64,000 nucleotides of DNA from Aliivibrio_A kagoshimensis (GTDB taxonomy: Bacteria; Pseudomonadota; Gammaproteobacteria; Enterobacterales; Vibrionaceae). The notes beneath the pieces are model-generated. The model saw only the letters and a program-made list of their open reading frames with translations, made no database searches and had not been told where the DNA came from. Shown here in pieces: positions 41,484-49,786 of this stretch (positions are counted from its first letter, which is position 1; every line of letters starts with the position of its first letter). The stretch spans positions 1 through 64,000 of the forward strand of contig NZ_JAKJSQ010000014.1 in assembly GCF_050337105.1 (NCBI RefSeq). The letters run 5' to 3'. A program made the translations under genes and the position numbers.

Positions 41484-41802
41484 CGTATTGCCTACTTAAA
41501 GAGTGGTTAGATTTAATTGAAGCATATTATCATTTCAATGACGGTTATAACACTGAGGTTCCTCACTAAACCGCATTTCAGTCCAAACAGTTGATGAAGT
41601 TTTCAACGAATTGGCTTTTTATTAATACATTAACCACTGATTTGAAAGAAAGCGGATTGAACCTCTTGAATGTTGCTCGCGGTTTTTCTATAGTTTCCAA
41701 CCTAAATAAGGGTCGTCTGATATGTTGATGCTCTATTTATTTTAGAATACTGTTAGCAAAATTGTTATAGTATTAAATCCGCGGCTAGTGAGTAATATAC
41801 TG
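41484..41802. other. Intergenic region between ygfB and zapA
   Basis: This 319-base AT-rich gap holds the divergent promoters of ygfB (minus) and zapA (plus). A weak candidate for zapA is TTAGAA with TATAGT 18 bases later (about 41748-41777). I see no open frame or RNA structure. Confidence 0.4.
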
Positions 41803-42114
41803 ATGAGTAACCAAGCAGTTCAAGTCCAGATATTAGGGCGTGCCATTAAAGTGAATTGCCCAGCTGGTCAAGAGAGTGCACTAAAAGCCGCGGCGGTCGA
41901 TTTTGACCAACGTTTACAGCTGCTTTCTGATAAGACTCAAGTGTCAAACCCTGAGCAGCTATTAACCATAACAGCACTGAATGTCTGTTATGAGCTGCAT
42001 ATGGCAAAAAGTGAATCGGATGTTCTCTCAACAGAGCTACAAGACCGAATGCAGCAGCTCAATATGGCACTGGAGCAAGCGTTACAAAACACAGAACAAC
42101 TAACAGCAGATTGA
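41803..42114 (+). CDS. zapA: Cell division protein ZapA
   Basis: ZapA bundles FtsZ filaments and stabilises the Z-ring. The 103-residue protein has the N-terminal globular part VQVQILGRAIKVNCPAGQESALKAAAVDFDQRL and a long C-terminal coiled coil. A GTG five codons upstream is in frame, but the ATG starting MSNQAVQVQ fits the family. The 6S RNA and fau follow in the same direction, the conserved zapA-ssrS-fau order. Confidence 0.94.
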   Translation: MSNQAVQVQILGRAIKVNCPAGQESALKAAAVDFDQRLQLLSDKTQVSNPEQLLTITALNVCYELHMAKSESDVLSTELQDRMQQLNMALEQALQNTEQLTAD

Positions 42115-42152
42115 GCAGACGATAGTCATCTAATCATCTACTGCTAAAAAAT

Positions 42153-42335
42153 TTACCCTGGGGTGTTTGTCAGTTAATCTATGTCCCTGAGCCGATAAGC
42201 ACATCTAAGGGTTAGTACTTGGTCGCTATTGAGCAAGCTCGGCCTCGCTGAGAAGCCTACGGCAACCATTGCTGATCCGCCTTGAACCGCAGGGTTCAAG
42301 GGCTATGATATAACAACGGCACTTTGGGGTAATCC
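42153..42335 (+). ncRNA. ssrS: 6S RNA
   Basis: 6S RNA mimics an open promoter and sequesters sigma-70 RNA polymerase in stationary phase. The ends pair (TTTACCCTGGGGTG with GCACTTTGGGGTAA), and the interior contains the conserved CCCTGAGCCGATA and, near the 3' side, the pairing CCTTGAACC/GGGTTCAAGGG seen in E. coli 6S RNA, with a large internal bulge between arms. Length is about 183 nt. Position between zapA and fau is conserved. End points are approximate to a few bases. Confidence 0.9.
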
Positions 42336-42339
42336 AACT

Positions 42340-42951
42340 TTGAAACCATCCACTAAACTGATTCGAAAAACCATTCGCGACAATCGGCGCGCGCTCACCC
42401 CAGATGCGCAACTCAGTGCCGCAAAGCAGCTTCTTACTCGCTTTATTCAGCTTCCTGAAGTCATAAATGCCAAGTCAGTGGCTCTCTATCTATCTGTGGA
42501 TGGCGAAATTGACACAACAATACTCATTGAGTGGCTATGGAGTCATAATAAAGAGGTTTACCTTCCGGTTCTGCACCCTTTCAACCCCGGAAACTTGCTC
42601 TTTTTGAGGTATTTACCCGATACTGAGATGAGACTCAATAAATACAACATTAAAGAACCCCATCTGAATGTACTTTCCGTCATTCCCACTCAAGAAATTG
42701 ATCTAATCTGCGCTCCGCTGGTGGCATTTGATGCGCAAGGAAACCGACTGGGGATGGGAGGTGGATACTATGATCGCACTCTGTCAATATGGCACCAAAA
42801 GAAACAGGGGCCGAAACCGGTAGGCCTTGCTCATGATTGCCAACAGACCCAAAGCATTCCTGTTGAATCTTGGGATGTCCCACTGCCGCACATTCTTACC
42901 CCATCAAAGCACTGGCACTGGCCAAGCTTACTATTAAATAGCAATAAATAA
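42340..42951 (+). CDS. fau: 5-formyltetrahydrofolate cyclo-ligase
   Basis: This enzyme (YgfA, 5-FCL) converts 5-formyl-THF to 5,10-methenyl-THF using ATP. The 203-residue product has the N-terminal RKTIRDNRRALTP motif, ALYLSVDGEIDT and the C-terminal signature LVAFDAQGNRLGMGGGYYDRTL near residues 125-145 with the ATP-binding Gly and Tyr. The apparent start is a TTG five bases after the 6S RNA 3' end, with no clear ribosome binding site outside the 6S sequence. Processing of 6S RNA may thus set its expression. Confidence 0.9.
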   Translation: MKPSTKLIRKTIRDNRRALTPDAQLSAAKQLLTRFIQLPEVINAKSVALYLSVDGEIDTTILIEWLWSHNKEVYLPVLHPFNPGNLLFLRYLPDTEMRLNKYNIKEPHLNVLSVIPTQEIDLICAPLVAFDAQGNRLGMGGGYYDRTLSIWHQKKQGPKPVGLAHDCQQTQSIPVESWDVPLPHILTPSKHWHWPSLLLNSNK

Positions 42952-43053
42952 TTAGATTTTCTTCTGACGTCTGTCTGGTTGTGAGTTATAATCGCCCGAA
43001 AAATAGCAAACGTTTTCCCTCTTCCTTTTACCAATACAGAAACAGAGAATGTC

Positions 43054-43710
43054 ATGACTCAAGATGAAATGAAAAAAGCCGCTGGATGGGCTGCCCTAGA
43101 TTACGTTAAACCTGACAGTATTGTTGGGGTTGGCACCGGTTCTACCGTTAATCACTTCATTGATGCGCTTGCGACAATGAAAAGTGAAATTAAAGGCGCG
43201 GTATCAAGTTCAATCGCTTCTACCGAGAAACTGAAAGGTTTTGGTATTGAAGTCTTTGATTGCAACAGTGTTGACTCTCTTGATATCTATGTTGACGGTG
43301 CTGATGAGATTAACGGAAATAACGAGATGATTAAAGGGGGCGGTGCAGCTCTTACTCGTGAAAAAATTGTTGCCGCACTGGCTAAAAAATTCATTTGTAT
43401 TGTTGATGATACCAAGCAAGTTGAGATCCTTGGCGATTTCCCACTACCTGTTGAAGTGATTCCAATGGCCCGTTCATACATTGCTCGTGAGTTAGTAAAA
43501 CTCGGTGGACGTCCCGCTTACCGTGAAGGAGTAACAACAGATAATGGTAACGTAATACTCGATGTTCATGGTCTCTCTATCATCAATCCAAAAGATCTCG
43601 AGCAGAAGATTAATAATCTTGCGGGTGTCGTAACTGTTGGACTGTTTGCGTCAAGAGGTGCTGACGCACTGATTGTAGGCACTCAAGAAGGCGCTAAAAT
43701 TATTGAATAA
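43054..43710 (+). CDS. rpiA: Ribose-5-phosphate isomerase A
   Basis: RpiA interconverts ribose 5-phosphate and ribulose 5-phosphate in the pentose phosphate pathway. The 218-residue protein shows GVGTGSTVNHFIDAL, the catalytic VDGADEINGNNEMIKGGGAALTREK and the VEVIPMARSYI segment, all typical. It lies between fau and serA; transketolase is encoded at 53416-55407. Confidence 0.97.
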   Translation: MTQDEMKKAAGWAALDYVKPDSIVGVGTGSTVNHFIDALATMKSEIKGAVSSSIASTEKLKGFGIEVFDCNSVDSLDIYVDGADEINGNNEMIKGGGAALTREKIVAALAKKFICIVDDTKQVEILGDFPLPVEVIPMARSYIARELVKLGGRPAYREGVTTDNGNVILDVHGLSIINPKDLEQKINNLAGVVTVGLFASRGADALIVGTQEGAKIIE

Positions 43711-43711
43711 C

Positions 43712-43763
43712 GCACCCTTTTGGTGCTTTATTACAAACGGCACTAAGTAGTGCCGTTTTTTTA
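43712..43763 (+). terminator. Terminator of rpiA
   Basis: Two successive hairpins follow the stop: GCACC/GGTGC (43712-43726) and ACGGCACTA/TAGTGCCGT (43737-43756). The second is followed by a run of seven T and is the stronger terminator. Confidence 0.85.
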
Positions 43764-43823
43764 TTTTTTTTTCGTAATATTTTTACCCAAATCGATTATT
43801 TTTTGTTACTTTATTCATAGGGC

Positions 43824-43858
43824 CTATCGACAAGTAGTTCGAATTTATTGTCCGGTAG
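43824..43858 (+). promoter_or_regulatory. Stem-loop in the serA upstream region
   Basis: CTATCGACAA and TTGTCCGGTAG pair over ten positions with one bulged C and one G-U pair, closing a 14-base loop. The G-U pair forms only if the plus strand is transcribed. It ends 92 bases before the serA start and has no T-run after it. Confidence 0.45.
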
Positions 43859-43950
43859 ATAGATGCTCATACCTTGAAAAACTTGGCTAACACCTAGATT
43901 TTTAATGATATGGCATATGACGTATATCGTTTTTAAGGATAAGAACAACA

Positions 43951-45180
43951 ATGATTAAAAATTCATTAGAAAAAGAAAAGATAAAAATATTGCTACTTGA
44001 AGGGCTTCACCCCTCTGCAGTCGAAATTCTACAAGCTGAAGGATACAGCAATATAGAATATCATAAAGGCTCTCTCTCTGATGACGAACTCATAAAAGCG
44101 GTTAAAGGCGTGCATTTTATCGGTATCCGTTCACGTAGCCAACTCACTGAAGAGGTGTTCGCCGCCGCAGATAAATTAGTCGCAGTGGGCTGTTTTTGTA
44201 TTGGTACCAATCAAGTCAATCTCAAAGCTGCGGCCAGCCGCGGAATTCCTGTCTTTAATGCTCCATTTTCAAATACGCGTAGTGTGGCAGAGTTGGTTCT
44301 TGGGCAAATTCTATTGCTGCTTCGCGGTATCCCAGAAAAAAATGCACTTGCTCATCGTGGTATCTGGAAAAAAAGTGCAGATGCCTCATATGAAGCAAGG
44401 GGCAAACGTTTAGGTATTATCGGTTATGGCCATATCGGTACTCAGCTCGGTATTCTTGCTGAAAACCTAGGCATGAGAGTTTACTTCTATGATATTGAAA
44501 ACAAACTGTCACTAGGAAATGCCACTCAAGTGCACAACCTAACTGAATTACTTAATAAGTGTGATGTCATTACCCTGCATGTACCAGAAACAGCAAGCAC
44601 TAAAGAGATGATGTCTAAAGCTGAATTTGCTCGCATGAAACCTGGCGCAATCTTCATCAATGCTGCGCGTGGTACTGTTGTTGATATTCCAGCACTGTGT
44701 GATGTTCTAGAATCAGGTAAAATTGGCGGTGCTGCGATTGATGTATTCCCAACGGAACCAAAAACCAATGCAGACCTTTTTGAATCACCGCTGCAAAAAT
44801 TTGATAACGTAATCCTGACACCTCATGTCGGAGGATCAACACAAGAAGCGCAAGAGAATATTGGGGTTGAAGTGGCAGGGAAACTGGCTAAGTACTCTGA
44901 TAACGGTTCTACGTTGTCCTCAGTAAACTTCCCAGAAGTGTCACTGCCTGAACATGTGGGGACCTCTCGTCTTCTTCATATTCATGAGAACCACCCAGGC
45001 ATATTAACGCAAATAAACAGCGTATTTGCCGATGAAAACATCAATATCGCCGCTCAGTACCTGCAAACCACCCCTGAGATGGGTTATGTGGTTATTGATG
45101 TTGAAGCTTCTCGCTCAGAAGAGGCGCTAAGCAAACTCAAAGCGATCGATGGCACCCTTCGCGCTCGTATTCTGCATTAA
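43951..45180 (+). CDS. serA: D-3-phosphoglycerate dehydrogenase
   Basis: SerA oxidises 3-phosphoglycerate to phosphohydroxypyruvate, the first step of serine synthesis. The 409-residue protein has the NAD-binding motif LGIIGYGHIGTQLGILAE near residue 155, the catalytic region INAARGTVVDIPAL with Arg, the PTEP Glu and the His in LTPHVGGSTQEAQ, and a C-terminal ACT domain (VVGTS...NHPGILTQINSVFADENINIAAQYLQ) of the serine-feedback type. It follows rpiA with its own leader region containing a stem-loop. Confidence 0.97.
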   Translation: MIKNSLEKEKIKILLLEGLHPSAVEILQAEGYSNIEYHKGSLSDDELIKAVKGVHFIGIRSRSQLTEEVFAAADKLVAVGCFCIGTNQVNLKAAASRGIPVFNAPFSNTRSVAELVLGQILLLLRGIPEKNALAHRGIWKKSADASYEARGKRLGIIGYGHIGTQLGILAENLGMRVYFYDIENKLSLGNATQVHNLTELLNKCDVITLHVPETASTKEMMSKAEFARMKPGAIFINAARGTVVDIPALCDVLESGKIGGAAIDVFPTEPKTNADLFESPLQKFDNVILTPHVGGSTQEAQENIGVEVAGKLAKYSDNGSTLSSVNFPEVSLPEHVGTSRLLHIHENHPGILTQINSVFADENINIAAQYLQTTPEMGYVVIDVEASRSEEALSKLKAIDGTLRARILH

Positions 45181-45182
45181 TA

Positions 45183-45212
45183 AAAAAGCCCCTGAGACTC
45201 TCAGGGGCTTAT
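45183..45212. terminator. Bidirectional terminator between serA and the lipoprotein gene
   Basis: AAGCCCCTGA and TCAGGGGCTT form a 10-bp stem with a 5-base loop. A strong T-run follows on the minus strand (six T); on plus it is followed by ATTATC, weaker. Confidence 0.85.
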
Positions 45213-45214
45213 TA

Positions 45215-45595
45215 TCAGTTTAACCCATCCTTAAAAATATCTGTGGTTTCTTCAGTGTCACAGTACTCTTTATTATAAAATTTATTTGCTCCTCCCTTAC
45301 CTTGGGCGACAAATTGCACGACAAAACCAGCTTCAATGTAGTCAATTAATTTCTCGCAGGCTAATCTGTGACCAAATTCTCTAATAGTAATCCTTTCCCA
45401 CACATACCTGCTTGGTAGCTTATTTGTTATCTTTATAACTCCGTCATCGCTAACGTTTACTTCTTTATGTTCCTTAAATTGCATCTTAGCAGTTTCGATA
45501 TCTTGTACACTAGCAGTTGCAACATAAGGGTTTTTCCCCAGTGTTTGACAACCGACCAGTAATGTAAATGCTATAACTACCACAATAGCTTTCAT
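45215..45595 (-). CDS. Putative lipoprotein of unknown function
   Basis: I do not recognise this 126-residue protein. It begins with a short signal peptide and lipobox (MKAIVVVIAFTLLVGCQ, Cys at residue 16), so it is probably acylated and, with Gln at +2, sent to the outer membrane. The mature part is hydrophilic, with two further Cys (in RLACEKL and KEYCDTEE) that could form a disulfide. GGAG lies seven bases before the chosen ATG; the longer frame starts four codons upstream. It stands alone between serA and the SIMPL gene, sharing the serA terminator. Confidence 0.7.
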   Translation of the reverse strand: MKAIVVVIAFTLLVGCQTLGKNPYVATASVQDIETAKMQFKEHKEVNVSDDGVIKITNKLPSRYVWERITIREFGHRLACEKLIDYIEAGFVVQFVAQGKGGANKFYNKEYCDTEETTDIFKDGLN

Positions 45596-45712
45596 GCTCA
45601 ACTCCATTTTTAAACAAAGCTGTACTCTACTTAATGCGTCCTAAAAGCACTATAGGCTCTAAATATTAAAGAGAAGCAGATCAACATAATAACTTATTGA
45701 TATGAAACGTAA

Positions 45713-46417
45713 TTACAAATCATCTAAGCGAAAAACCACATCAATTTGGTCTTTAATGACAATTTGACTGTCTTGGTAAGAGGCCTGTCCCTTTGATGAG
45801 TCCAACATCACCGTTCTCATCTCAATCGGCGCATTACGGCTGTTGTGGTATCTCACTGTCCATACCCCTTCTACCTGTTTATCAAAACCTGCGGCCAATC
45901 TATTGGCTTTGTTTTTTGCATCCTCAATAGCGGCTAGCTGCGCTTTTTGTTGATACTCTTTCTCATTACTTACCTTCAGTGCGACATGATTGATACGGTT
46001 GATACCATCCCCTAGCGCACCATCTAATAATCCATTTAACTGGTTAAGTTGCCTTACGATAACCGTCACCGTACGGGTTGCACGATAGCCTTCAAGTTTC
46101 GGTTTTTCATTTTTAGGATAACTGTACTGCGGTGAGAGTTGGATATTACCTGATTGAATATCGTCACGAGTGACACCCAGTTTTTGTAATCGAGAGTGGA
46201 ACGCAATCACCACGTCATCGACAGCACTCTTCGCCTGCTTTGCTTTCACTCTCTGTTCAACGACCTGAACTGAAAACTCTGCCATATCAGGCGTCGCTAT
46301 CACTTCTCCCATACCTACCGTTGCAATATGAGGGAAATCATAGTCTGCTGCAAACGACATGGCACTCAATAAAGTCATTATAAAAAAAGTAACTATTTTA
46401 GTTAAACGATTAACCAT
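45713..46417 (-). CDS. SIMPL domain (DUF541) periplasmic protein, YggE-like
   Basis: The 234-residue protein has a cleavable signal peptide (MVNRLTKIVTFFIMTLLSAMSFA) and one SIMPL/DUF541 domain starting IATVGMGEVIATPDMAEFSVQVV and containing YRATRTVTVIVRQLNQLNGLLD. E. coli YggE, of this family, has been linked to oxidative stress tolerance; the biochemical function is unknown. GGAG lies six bases before the chosen ATG. It lies 35 bases downstream of argP in the same direction, as yggE lies near argP in E. coli. Confidence 0.88.
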   Translation of the reverse strand: MVNRLTKIVTFFIMTLLSAMSFAADYDFPHIATVGMGEVIATPDMAEFSVQVVEQRVKAKQAKSAVDDVVIAFHSRLQKLGVTRDDIQSGNIQLSPQYSYPKNEKPKLEGYRATRTVTVIVRQLNQLNGLLDGALGDGINRINHVALKVSNEKEYQQKAQLAAIEDAKNKANRLAAGFDKQVEGVWTVRYHNSRNAPIEMRTVMLDSSKGQASYQDSQIVIKDQIDVVFRLDDL

Positions 46418-46464
46418 TTCCGGCTCCAATTACAATACATAGTGTGTTTGATATGACAGCATGT

Positions 46465-47367
46465 TTACTCATACGTTCCAAACGTAGAGCGACCGTAGCG
46501 AATAATGTTGTCCGTCATTTTTGCTAATATGTCACTTTCTAATGCCCAATGATGCCAATAAAGTGGTCTGATAATGGTGTGGGCTGGATAGATATCCATT
46601 AACTCACCGCTGGCAAGCTCCTGTTTAACTTGAATCTCAGGAATCAAGCTATAGGCGACACCTCTTTTCGATAAGAATACAAAAGATTCAGAGGACCTCA
46701 CCGTATGTTTAATCCACTCCCCCGCGGATAAATTAAAGGTTTCGAATAGATATTGCTGGTGCATTTCATCGTGTTGGTCAAATGACACCGCTGGCGCTCT
46801 CATGATCGCTTCTCGGGTTACCCCTTGTTTAAAATATTTATCAACAAAACTCGGGCTAGCAACACAGCGGTAAACAACATCTCCTAAATAAGTGCACTCA
46901 CAACCAATCATCGGTTTTTCATGGGTACTCAACGCCCCCACCACTTCACCATTTTTTAACTTTAAAAGGGTTCGAGTTTCATCCTCAACCAATAGATTCA
47001 GCTCAATACTGTTGCTCTCAAGTAGCGGCGAAATGGCGGGTAAAAACCACGTAGCCAAACTGTCTGCGTTCACCGCTAATGAAACAATCAATGGTCGATT
47101 AATGGTGGTTAAATCCAGATCGGGAAAGGTCTCTTGCTCAAGCAGTTTTACTTTTTGATATAAACTGAGTAGTTTCTTTCCAGTTTCAGTCGGTTTAGGC
47201 GGTTGCTCTCTGATAAGTAACGGTTGTGCAACCAGTTTCTCTAGTTGTTTAATCCGTTGTGATACTGCTGACTGCGTAATACAGAGCTGCTCAGCGGCTT
47301 TTTCAAAGCTTTTTTGATGAACAATGGCATCCAATGCAGCCAACCACCTGTAGTCTAATCCCTTCAT
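46465..47367 (-). CDS. argP: LysR-family regulator ArgP
   Basis: ArgP (IciA) activates the arginine exporter gene argO in response to arginine and is antagonised by lysine. The 300-residue protein has the LysR helix-turn-helix FEKAAEQLCITQSAVSQRIKQLEKLVAQPLLIRE at about residues 21-55 and a LysR effector domain after it. The start MKGLDYRWLAALDAI was chosen by family alignment; GAGG lies upstream. It is divergent from argO with a 105-base gap that should hold its binding site. Confidence 0.93.
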   Translation of the reverse strand: MKGLDYRWLAALDAIVHQKSFEKAAEQLCITQSAVSQRIKQLEKLVAQPLLIREQPPKPTETGKKLLSLYQKVKLLEQETFPDLDLTTINRPLIVSLAVNADSLATWFLPAISPLLESNSIELNLLVEDETRTLLKLKNGEVVGALSTHEKPMIGCECTYLGDVVYRCVASPSFVDKYFKQGVTREAIMRAPAVSFDQHDEMHQQYLFETFNLSAGEWIKHTVRSSESFVFLSKRGVAYSLIPEIQVKQELASGELMDIYPAHTIIRPLYWHHWALESDILAKMTDNIIRYGRSTFGTYE

Positions 47368-47472
47368 CTCCGCCCTCATTAGAAAAACTTATATACCATC
47401 AGTATTATTAGTTTAACTTTATTGGAATTCAACTCTATTCTATACACTGATTTTATTGAGAAGGAACTTATT

Positions 47473-48096
47473 ATGAATTCTTGGATCCCACTTCAAGGAT
47501 TTGCTCTTGGTTTGAGCATGATCATTCCCATTGGTGCTCAGAACGCTTTTGTTCTCAATCAAGGGATTAAAAAACAACACCATATCACCACCGCGACTAT
47601 CTGCAGCATCTGCGATATTGTATTGATAAGTTTAGGTATATTTGGAGGCGGCGCGCTCCTTGCCAGTAACCAAACGATCCTCACTCTCATTACCCTCGCA
47701 GGTATCCTATTTCTAATTTTTTATGGTTACAGTTCCCTTAAAGAGGCTTATCACGCCAGCGATTCAGTGCCACTTCCGAGTAGCGATAACCTCATTAGTA
47801 GCCGTCGTGCTGTTATTGCCGGCGCATTAGCGGTGACACTACTCAATCCGCATGTCTACCTTGATACTGTTGTAATCCTTGGCTCAATTGGTGGGCAGTT
47901 TAATGAGAGTGATCGGGTTCTTTTTGCTATTGGTACCTTAGCTGCTTCATTCACATGGTTTTACGGTTTATCACTCAGTGCGGCTAAACTGTCATCAACG
48001 CTATCAAAGGCAAGAGTCAAACAGACCATTGATCTCTTAGTCGCCGCTATGATGTTTTACATTGCGGGAAAACTGGTAGTTAGCCTGATTCATTAA
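47473..48096 (+). CDS. argO: Arginine exporter ArgO (LysE family)
   Basis: ArgO exports arginine and its toxic analogue canavanine. The 207-residue inner-membrane protein begins SWIPLQGFALGLSMIIPIGAQNAFVLNQG, with the family GAQN motif, and has about six hydrophobic helices. AAGGA lies eight bases before the ATG; a longer frame starting 17 codons upstream lacks such a site and was rejected. It is divergent from argP, its regulator. Confidence 0.93.
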   Translation: MNSWIPLQGFALGLSMIIPIGAQNAFVLNQGIKKQHHITTATICSICDIVLISLGIFGGGALLASNQTILTLITLAGILFLIFYGYSSLKEAYHASDSVPLPSSDNLISSRRAVIAGALAVTLLNPHVYLDTVVILGSIGGQFNESDRVLFAIGTLAASFTWFYGLSLSAAKLSSTLSKARVKQTIDLLVAAMMFYIAGKLVVSLIH

Positions 48097-48110
48097 AAGG
48101 AGGTGGTAAC

Positions 48111-48614
48111 GTGTACAAGATCGATGAGATATTTACTTTCACACAAGATCTCTTTCTACAATCAGATGTGAAATTTGAGCACTGCCGCCATCAAGCCATC
48201 ACCAATTATGACATTGATGAGCAGGTGTGCCAGCAGTTTGCTTGGACAGCCCAACCAACCAAAAGCTTATTTTTAAAACTTAAAGGGTCGGACAACAGTT
48301 TTGCACTGCTGTTTACTCTGAAGGATCAAAGATTGGACAGTAAAGCGGTAAAAACACTGCTTGGCAAGCGAGTATCTATCAGTTCAAATGAGGAGATGGT
48401 AGAGCAACTCGGTTGTGTGCCTGGTGCAGTTTGTCCCTTTATGATCAATCATACCGTTCCTATTATTATTGATCCCATCTTATTGGCTCATAGTGAGTTG
48501 CTCTTCACCCCAGGCGATCCAGAGTCCACCTTTATTTTTAACAGCCAAGATCTTGATACATTATTGGCTAAGCTGCCTAATCCGATCCATTACCTCCCAA
48601 AGATTGACAGTTAA
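48111..48614 (+). CDS. YbaK/EbsC-family aminoacyl-tRNA deacylase-like protein
   Basis: The 167-residue protein resembles the YbaK/ProX editing domains that remove wrongly attached amino acids from tRNA. The signature is the C-terminal GCVPGAVCPFMINHTVPIIIDPILLAHSELLFTPG stretch, and there is a Lys-rich segment (TKSLFLKLKG) where the family has its functional Lys. The substrate cannot be told from sequence. It starts at GTG, with an excellent AGGAGGT seven bases upstream, 14 bases after argO, so the two are probably cotranscribed. Confidence 0.75.
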   Translation: MYKIDEIFTFTQDLFLQSDVKFEHCRHQAITNYDIDEQVCQQFAWTAQPTKSLFLKLKGSDNSFALLFTLKDQRLDSKAVKTLLGKRVSISSNEEMVEQLGCVPGAVCPFMINHTVPIIIDPILLAHSELLFTPGDPESTFIFNSQDLDTLLAKLPNPIHYLPKIDS

Positions 48615-48615
48615 T

Positions 48616-48643
48616 AAAAAGGGCAACCCATTGGGCTGCCCTT
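48616..48643 (-). terminator. Terminator of mscS
   Basis: On the minus strand AAGGGCAGCCCA and TGGGTTGCCCTT form a long stem with a very small loop, followed by five T. It lies between two convergent genes and may also stop the plus-strand gene. Confidence 0.8.
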
Positions 48644-48665
48644 GCTTGTCTCAACGTCTGCGTAA

Positions 48666-49511
48666 TTATTCTGCTTTATTGAGGTGAACATCCATCTGAG
48701 GGAATGGAATTTCAATACCCTCTTTATCAAGCCCCTCTTTAATGGCTTGTAACGTGTCAAAGTAGACATCCCAATATTCTGCTGTTTTACACCATGGACG
48801 AACCACGAAGTTAACAGAAGAGTCAGCTAGAGCCACCACACCCACAGTCGGCGCTGGGCTTTTTAGTACTCGAGAGTCACTTTCTAATATCTGAGTAATA
48901 ACCGCTTTGGTTTTTTGTAAATCGGCAGCGTAAGAGACACCAATAACATGATCAACTCGGCGAGTATCATGACGAGAGTAGTTGGTGATTGGCCCGCCAA
49001 TGACACCGCCATTAGGCACTACAACCATTTTATTGTCTGGCGTGACCAATACTGTTTGGAAGATTTGAATCGATTCAACCGAACCTGCAACACCACCAAT
49101 TTCAACATAATCACCAGATTTGAATGGACGGAATGCCACAATCAGAACACCAGCTGCAAAGTTAGAGAGTGACCCTTGCAGTGCAAGACCAACGGCTAAA
49201 CCAGCGGCACCAATAACAGCAACGACAGAAGCGGTTTGTACACCGATACGCCCTAGTGCAGCAATCAGTACGATAACAAACAGAAGGTAACGAACTAAGG
49301 TATGAATAAACTCAACAACCGCTTGATCCATCTCTTTCTTTTTAAGAACCTTAGCAACACTTCCCGCCACGGCTTTGACGATAAGATTACCGATAAACAG
49401 AATCAGTACTGCTGAGATAATATTTACGCCGTATTGCACAAATAGATCACTATTATTAGTGAACCACTGTTCAAGTTTACCTAAATTCGGAGCTAATTCG
49501 ACGTCAGCCAT
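48666..49511 (-). CDS. mscS: Small-conductance mechanosensitive channel MscS
   Basis: MscS opens under membrane tension during osmotic downshock to release solutes. The 281-residue protein has three N-terminal transmembrane helices, the Gly/Ala-rich pore helix (VVAVIGAAGLAVGLALQGSLSNFAAGVLIVAFRPFKSGDYV near residues 95-135) and a C-terminal cytoplasmic beta domain ending FPQMDVHLN. AAGGAAA eight bases upstream supports MADVELAPNL as the start rather than an upstream ATG. It lies upstream of fbaA in the usual Vibrio and E. coli order. Confidence 0.95.
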   Translation of the reverse strand: MADVELAPNLGKLEQWFTNNSDLFVQYGVNIISAVLILFIGNLIVKAVAGSVAKVLKKKEMDQAVVEFIHTLVRYLLFVIVLIAALGRIGVQTASVVAVIGAAGLAVGLALQGSLSNFAAGVLIVAFRPFKSGDYVEIGGVAGSVESIQIFQTVLVTPDNKMVVVPNGGVIGGPITNYSRHDTRRVDHVIGVSYAADLQKTKAVITQILESDSRVLKSPAPTVGVVALADSSVNFVVRPWCKTAEYWDVYFDTLQAIKEGLDKEGIEIPFPQMDVHLNKAE

Positions 49512-49725
49512 ATTTGAATTTTCCTTAATAATTTCTATGATGTATTTTTCGACTTTATCGCAGCTTCCTGTGCGATAAAAGTCCATTCTTGGTTAGACCC
49601 ATTCCCTGATAGCGGAGACAGTAAAACATATTTATTGAAAGGCTGTTAACACTGTTAGAAAAAAATTATCGCCGTTTCATAATTGAGAATAGCAAAGGAG
49701 AAAGATCATTAGTACTTTTATTACA

Positions 49726-49760
49726 TAAAAAAAACCTTGCCCATCTGGACAAGGTTTTTT
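49726..49760 (-). terminator. Terminator of fbaA
   Basis: On the minus strand AACCTTGTCCA and TGGGCAAGGTT form a stem (one mismatch region) around a short loop, followed by a run of eight T; A-runs on the other side allow use in both directions. Confidence 0.82.
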
Positions 49761-49786
49761 ATAAAACTTAAGGGGTTATCGATGAA

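Noticed and set aside
47422..47472. N-terminal extension of argO
   Set aside because: The inner ATG has a good AAGGA site and aligns with ArgO; the extension would cover the argP-argO regulatory region.
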